NCBI RefSeq assembly: GCF_000316625.1
Contig: NC_019676.1
Location: forward strand, 141,001 to 205,000
DNA length: 64,000 nucleotides
Source: Nostoc sp. PCC 7107
GTDB lineage: Bacteria; Cyanobacteriota; Cyanobacteriia; Cyanobacteriales; Nostocaceae
Reading direction: 5' to 3'
The notes under the pieces: model-generated
Database searches by the model: none
What the model was told of the DNA's origin: nothing
What the model saw: the letters and a program-made list of their open reading frames with translations, nothing else
Program-made: the position numbers and the translations under genes
Part shown: positions 58,133 through 64,000 of the stretch, piece by piece
Position numbering within the stretch: position 1 is the stretch's first letter
How the letters are laid out: the number at the start of each line of letters is the position of its first letter

Positions 58133-58452
58133 ATTTACCTCTCTAGCAGTTTATCTATGCGCGGTTAATTAAATTTTGCTATGTAAGTCAGAATAATTCT
58201 GATTTAAGAAATATGCAATAGTTATAAATACTTAAAAATAATAAATTCCCAAGAAAACTTTCTCGCGGGTAAATACAACCGCTACTAATTAAAGACAGAT
58301 AATAAAAACTAAAATAACCGTAATATCAGCACTTTGCGCGACTAATTGGTCAGTAGTAGCAGTGAGAAAAATAGTTTTGGAGTTGCTGGCTTGAGCATAA
58401 GAGGACTCCTAGTGACAACAGTTGTACTACTGCCAAAATATTTTTCGGTGAA
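58133..58452. other. Spacer left of the nested IS, possible gene remnant
   Basis: AT-rich and mostly without genes. On the minus strand an open stretch of about 39 codons ending at TAA 58289-58291 (reading YAQASNSKTIFLTATTDQLV) looks coding-like but has no start. It could be a C-terminal remnant cut off by the IS at 58453. It does not resemble the missing part of nadC. Confidence 0.35.
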
Positions 58453-58922
58453 CAATACCGTTGCCAAAATAAGAGGATGAAGAGGTAGGGCGTTTCATAG
58501 TAGAGTTATTGTCTCTCACAACGAAAACTCAAAAACTACTCTTCCGCCCATGCCAGATATCTTATCGCTCCTGCAATGCCTGCTACCGCAGATAAACGCG
58601 ACAACGATGCGGCAATTTAACCAAATAATCCAGGCCATGTTAGGGATGAGTGGGCGAGTCACAATGTTGGGAATTTCTCGATGGACAGGCGTTGGAGGTA
58701 GTTATCGGACGATATTGAGATTCTTTGGCACATTAATACCTTGGGCGAGGTTGTTTTGGCTATTTTTCCGCCAGTATTTGTTTCTGATACTTATCAATGC
58801 ATTCTCCTTCACAAAGAATTTGCCCAGCCACTGAATGTAGTGATTTTGGTGAAAACCAATCTAAAAACTCATACACGCAGTCACGTAATTCTATTTTCCA
58901 GTGACCTAACTTTGTCATATAA

Positions 58923-59792
58923 GGGACTTCCAGAGAATAAAATATACAATTAATAAAAATGATAATCATTATGAAAGAGAGAGAGCAGTTGCCGACGGCA
59001 ACTGCTCTCTCCCACCAAAATATATGCAAGATAAATGCCTGTACTCAAAAATACAAGAGCGCAGTGAGCAGAATGGCTATTGCCGCGAAAAACCGTTATT
59101 TAACTTCTAACAATTACGTTGCTCCGTAGCAAATATCAACAAACCACTTGCCTAAGTTTGGTAAATTCTCTTGACCAAAATTAGTCAAACGTGAAATTTT
59201 ATTTTCAATTTCTTGCATGGCTTCTTTAGTTAAACGCACCCCAGTAGCATAAGTTTGAGTTACTAACTTAACAACTGGATGTTTGCCATTCCAAGTCATA
59301 GTTTTAGCAAAGTTTAATGCGGTTTCGACTTCATCCTAGGAATGCTGCCATTCCAATGATTTTCTAATATAGCCCAAGTTCTTTCAATCGGGTTATATTT
59401 GCTGTGATATGGAGGATAATATGCTAAACGTATATTTAGTTGATGTTTTTGAGAGAATTCAACTATACGTTTCATAAACTGAGTACGTCGAGAGTTATTC
59501 TGACCTCCATTGTCTTGATTAATAAGTAAAGTTTTAATTTCGGGAAATCGCCAACTTTGGGACTAATGAATCTGCGTTTGGCTGCTCCTTTTTAATTGCT
59601 GTGCAGTTTCCTTCAGCAAGTTTTTCAATGAATCCGTTAATTCCATTGACACCTATGCACATCCAAAAATTGAATCATCATTGAATTTACTACAAAAAGG
59701 GAAGGAAGAGGTTCCCAACGGCAACCTCTTCCTTCCCCCACCGGAATGATTATCATTTTTATTGTTTGTATATTTTATTCTCTGGAAGTCCC
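58923..59792 (-). mobile_element. Inner ISAzo13-like element with 48-bp terminal inverted repeats
   Basis: GGGACTTCCAGAGAATAAAA begins both ends; the 48-base terminal repeats (58923-58970 and 59745-59792) differ at only two positions. A TAA triplet flanks the element on both sides (58920-58922, 59793-59795), the likely 3-bp target duplication. Removing the element plus one TAA joins the outer transposase in frame. Just inside each end is a perfect 15-bp hairpin (58979-59011 and 59699-59737). At 870 bp it is much shorter than a full element and holds only part of a transposase. Confidence 0.8.
59114..59690 (-). pseudogene. ISAzo13-family transposase remnant (C-terminal part)
   Basis: On the minus strand three pieces in different frames can be joined: INGFIEKLAEGNCTAIKKEQ, then TLLINQDNGGQNNSRRTQF with YYPPYHSKYNPIERTWAILE, then MTWNGKHPVVKLVTQTYATG with GKWFVDI at the end. 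The DNGG and NPIERTWAILENHWNG strings are typical of the ISAzo13 (Rhodopirellula-type) DDE domain. The N-terminal half is missing and at least two frameshifts are present, so it is inactive. Confidence 0.75.
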
Positions 59793-60160
59793 TAAGAAGA
59801 TAGTCGATTATTACAAACTACGTTTCCACATCGAATTCAATTTTCGTGATGCCAAACAATTTTGGGGATTGGAATATTTTATGAACCTCAGTCAAATTGC
59901 TGTCACTAACGCTGCTAATCTTTCTTTTTTCATGGTCAACTTTTCTCAAGCTCAATTCCGTCAAGAGAATCCCGGCTCTGGCATTGTTGACCTTAAGGCT
60001 TACTGTCGTGGTTTTCGATATGTTCGTGAAATGTTAAAAACGCTTCCAGAACAGCCTGAGCCTATTTTATTAGGCCAGATTTTTGCCAAGCTCACCTCTC
60101 TTGGTCGTATTCACAATACTTCTACAGCCGTTGAACCCTCGTAAATTGGCAACGGTATTG

Positions 60161-60445
60161 CCCATGAATTTCCGCTATTACTTGTCCTGGCTGACAAAAT
60201 TCACCATCATTAACAATCATCGTAAAGCTAGTTTTTTCATTCAAAAGCTGAAATACCCTTGCTGCAACTGATAAGCCAGCAATTATTCCTGTTGCTTTTG
60301 CGAACAATTTTGCTGTTCCCAGTGTCAAATTTGAGGTGAAGAGGGGATTCGTTGTGCGATCGCCCCGACCAATATCTTCTAGCAACCAGCCACGCAATAG
60401 CGGATCTAACACTAGCCAAGGCGGTAAAACACCCACTTTATTCAC
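60161..60445 (-). pseudogene. nadC: nadC (quinolinate phosphoribosyltransferase) 5' fragment cut by IS
   Basis: From ATG 60445, 95 codons match the N-terminal domain of nicotinate-nucleotide pyrophosphorylase: LLRGWLLEDIGRGDRTTNPL, LFAKATGIIAGLSVAARVF and GEFCQPGQVIAEIHG. The frame then enters the IS end and stops at 60122 after 12 foreign residues. A normal NadC has about 280-290 residues and its catalytic barrel is entirely missing. The distal part is not found left of the IS. NAD synthesis would need another copy elsewhere, a salvage route, or the joint is an assembly artefact. Confidence 0.8.
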
Positions 60446-60741
60446 AACTTATAATTACTTACTTTGCTATTTCTAGAATTACTATATCCCAAACCCCTTA
60501 CTATCCAACGGTCATAAGAAAAGGAAAAATAATTTTTGGAAAGTAGTTGACAGAGAGAGGAGAGTGAGATAGATTAGATAAGTGCCTGAGAGGAGCGCTG
60601 CGAAGCGAAGCTCGGAGGGAACCGAACCATGAAAAAATTATAGTTTGAAAGCAATAATAACACAAGTAGCCTGCGTCAAGAAAATAAAGTAACCAGGCTG
60701 AGGTTATAAAAGAACAGCAAAAGAGCTAAACAAACAATTCA
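60446..60741 (+). promoter_or_regulatory. rRNA operon upstream region and leader
   Basis: Contains TTGACA at 60547-60552 and TAGATT at 60570-60575, separated by 17 bases, the best sigma-70-type promoter in the window. About 165 bases of leader run to the 16S start. The leader includes a repeat-like stretch (GAGCGCTGCGAAGCGAAGCT) and a degenerate CCTGCGTCAAG resembling the dispersed repeat core. nadC is divergent. Confidence 0.75.
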
Positions 60742-62231
<1,490 letters not shown>

Positions 62232-62237
62232 TAGGGA

Positions 62238-62305
62238 GACCTACCCAACTGTCATCTCAATTGCCAAAAGCAAGTAAACAGAAGACAGATGGTCAAACCT
62301 AGGTC
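62238..62305 (+). other. 16S-23S spacer D1-D1' helix
   Basis: GACCTA (62238-62243) pairs with TAGGTC (62300-62305), the closing stem of the D1-D1' helix used in cyanobacterial taxonomy. The 68-base helix starts 7 bases after the 16S end. Confidence 0.75.
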
Positions 62306-62354
62306 GGTCGCAGGAAATTGTGGAAGCTTTCAAACTATGGTTTGGTTCGTATTG

Positions 62355-62428
<74 letters not shown>

Positions 62429-62520
62429 CCTGAACAAGTAAAAAAACAAAGTAAAAGTAAAAAGAAACAGAATAAAAATTTTTCTTTCGCCTTTTAACTT
62501 TCAAATTTTAACTTGAGTCT

Positions 62521-62593
62521 GGGGGTTTAGCTCAGTTGGTAGAGCGCCTGCTTTGCAAGCAGGATGTCAGCGGTTCGAGTCCGCTAACCTCCA
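62521..62593 (+). tRNA. trnA: tRNA-Ala (TGC)
   Basis: 73 bases. Acceptor GGGGGTT/AACCTCC with one G-T pair, D-arm TAGCTCAGTTGGTAGAGC, anticodon loop TTTGCAA with TGC, and T-arm GGTTCGAGTCC. Second spacer tRNA of the rRNA operon. Confidence 0.97.
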
Positions 62594-62670
62594 CCTAGAA
62601 AGAAAAAAGTGAAGGAAAAAACAGCAACTAACGTAAAAGTAGTTAGACTGCTGGGAAGAATTCCTAGCCA

Positions 62671-62690
62671 GAACCTTGAAAACTGCATAG
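62671..62690 (+). promoter_or_regulatory. BoxA-like antitermination element
   Basis: GAACCTTGAAAACTGCATAG, the conserved D4/boxA region of cyanobacterial 16S-23S spacers, near the 23S start, where Nus factors are expected to bind the nascent rRNA. Confidence 0.65.
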
Positions 62691-62727
62691 AAACGCGATT
62701 GAAAGCAGGCAGACGCAGAAAAGAAGT

Positions 62728-62755
62728 ACTGAGTACTGAGTGCTGAGTGCTGAGT
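62728..62755. repeat. Heptamer tandem repeat in the 16S-23S spacer
   Basis: ACTGAGT twice followed by GCTGAGT twice, an STRR of Nostocales inserted between tRNA-Ala and 23S. A related GCTGAGTACTGAGT is found near 14743-14756. Confidence 0.85.
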
Positions 62756-62826
62756 AAAATCAGTGTAAGCAGACGAAGTAGGCAGAATGGAAAAGAGTGT
62801 TTGCAGAATGTGTACCAATGAAAAGT

Positions 62827-64000
62827 GGTCAAGCGAATAAGAGCTAATGGTGGATACCTAGGCACACAGAGGCGAAGAAGGACGTGGTTACCGACGAAAT
62901 ACTCCGGGGAGTTGGAAGCAAACTATGAGCCGGAGATGTCCGAATGGGGCAACCCTGTATACTACCTGTTGAATATATAGACAGGAAAGAGCCAACCCAG
63001 CGAACTGAAACATCTTAGTAGCTGGAGGAAGAGAAATCAAAAGAGATTCCCTGAGTAGTGGTGAGCGGAAGGGGAAGAGCCTAAACCAGTTGGTTTACTG
63101 ACTGGGGTTGTGGGACAGCAATATCGAATCTAGAGGCTAGACGAAGCAGCTAAGTACTGCACCAAAGAAAGTGAAAGTCTTGTAGTCGAAAGTCAAAGGA
63201 TAGTAGCTGAATCCCGAGTAGCATGGGGCACGAGGAATCCCATGTGAATCAGCGAGGACCATCTCGTAAGGCTAAATACTACTGTGTGACCGATAGTGAA
63301 CCAGTACCGCGAGGGAAAGGTGAAAAGAACCCCGGAAGGGGAGTGAAATAGAACATGAAACCATAAGCTTACAAGCAGTGGGAGTCCGATTGAACGGATG
63401 ACCGCGTGCCTGTTGAAGAATGAGCCGGCGACTTATAGGCACTGGTAGGTTAAGGCGAGAATGCTGGAGCCAAAGGGAAACCGAGTCTGAAAAGGGCGAT
63501 AATCAGTGTTTATAGACCCGAACCCCTGGTGATCTAACCATGGCCAGGATGAAGCTTGGGTAACACCAAGTGGAGGTCCGCACCGACCGATGTTGAAAAA
63601 TCGGCGGATGAGCTGTGGTTAGGGGTGAAATGCCAATCGAACCAGGAGCTAGCTGGTTCTCCCCGAAATGTGTTGAGGCGCAGCGGTAACGATTAAATCT
63701 GGGGGGTAAAGCACTGTTTCGGTGCGGGCTGGGAGACCGGTACCAAATCGAGACAAACTCAGAATACCCAGAGAACACGTTGCCAGTGAGACGGTGGGGG
63801 ATAAGCTTCATCGTCAAGAGGGAAACAGCCCAGACCACCAGCTAAGGTCCCCAAATCATCACTAAGTGATAAAGGAGGTGAGATTGCATAGACAACTAGG
63901 AGGTTTGCCTAGAAGCAGCCACCCTTGAAAGAGTGCGTAATAGCTCACTAGTCAAGCGATCTTGCGCCGAAAATGAACGGGGCTAAGTGATGTACCGAAG
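62827..64000 (+). rRNA. rrl: 23S ribosomal RNA, 5' part
   Basis: Begins at GGTCAAGCGAATAAGAGC and includes GGTGGATACCTAGGCA and GTGAGCGGAAGGGGAAGAGC of domain I. It runs past the window end, so about 1170 of the usual 2800-2900 bases are seen. The 5' boundary is accurate to a few bases. Confidence 0.96.

Larger units (their letters stand above)
58550..60144 (+). pseudogene. IS4-type transposase, broken by deletion, frameshift and insertion
   Basis: The N-terminal part (58550 to about 58770, MPDILSLLQCLLPQINATTM, FFGTLIPWARLFWLFFRQ) is followed by an abrupt jump and frame change to LLHKEFAQPLNVVILVKTNL, so a middle section (probably several hundred bases with the first catalytic Asp region) is lost. 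The gene is then cut at 58922 by the inner element and resumes at about 59796 with KIVDYYKLRFHIEF. This contains the complete Y(2)R(3)E(6)K signature of IS4-family enzymes (YKLRFHIEFNFRDAK). The C-terminus continues to 60144. It cannot make an active transposase. Confidence 0.8.
58453..60160 (+). mobile_element. Outer IS4-type insertion sequence (decayed, interrupted)
   Basis: CAATACCGTTGCCAA at 58453-58467 is matched by its perfect complement TTGGCAACGGTATTG at 60146-60160, defining a 1708-bp element that includes an 870-bp inner insertion. It encodes an IS4-superfamily transposase on the plus strand. The right end lies inside nadC. No target duplication is obvious (flanks GGTGAA and CCCATG), consistent with a later deletion or rearrangement on the left side. 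Confidence 0.8.

Noticed and set aside
58289..58452. Possible 3' part of nadC left of the IS
   Set aside because: Translation in all minus-strand frames shows none of the C-terminal NadC motifs such as the KDNH or ISSSAPI-type strings.

Overview
The window is chromosomal DNA from a filamentous, Nostoc/Anabaena-type cyanobacterium. The evidence is many HIP1 octamers (GCGATCGC), heptameric short tandem repeats between genes (GTCTGAA, ACTGAGT, TTCACAC), a cyanobacterial 16S-tRNA-Ile-tRNA-Ala-23S operon, an hfq-dapF pair and Uma2/DUF820 genes. Genus and species cannot be fixed by eye.

Layout. 1-748 holds the start of a secreted DUF11-like protein on the minus strand. 1.3-18.5 kb is mostly housekeeping: thrC with a ubiquitin-like sulfur carrier, a lone glycosyltransferase, an aspartoacylase-family hydrolase with a membrane protein, hemE, an atypical SDR, two Uma2 genes, a B12-binding radical SAM enzyme, a CPA2/KefB-type antiporter, hfq, dapF and tex. 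A 203-bp TA-flanked mobile element with a multi-hairpin core lies between the convergent dapF and tex genes.

19.1-55.9 kb is a large exopolysaccharide/O-antigen-type island. A minus-strand Wzc-like tyrosine kinase is separated by about 1.27 kb of gene-free AT-rich DNA from a run of plus-strand genes about 33 kb long. The run encodes 14 glycosyltransferase-type proteins, a Wzm/Wzt ABC exporter with a C-terminal carbohydrate-binding domain on Wzt, and a WbpD/WbpB/WbpE-like trio for a diacetamido sugar. A second sugar set follows (acyltransferase, epimerase, aminotransferase), then an asparagine-synthase-type amidotransferase, a Wzy-like membrane protein, a zinc-ribbon-like unknown, a 1011-residue DUF4082/Ig/dimethylformamidase-like protein and a CgeB-TPR-methyltransferase-like fusion. 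Together these would make activated amino sugars, assemble a long heteropolysaccharide and export it. No Wzx flippase is visible.

56.1-58.1 kb carries glutathione reductase and a type II peroxiredoxin. 58.45-60.16 kb is a nested transposon wreck: an IS4-type (YREK) element with internal deletion, itself split by an 870-bp ISAzo13-like remnant with 48-bp terminal inverted repeats. The outer element truncates nadC after 95 codons, and the rest of nadC is not seen. The window ends in the rRNA operon, with a consensus-like promoter at 60547-60575 and 23S running off the end.
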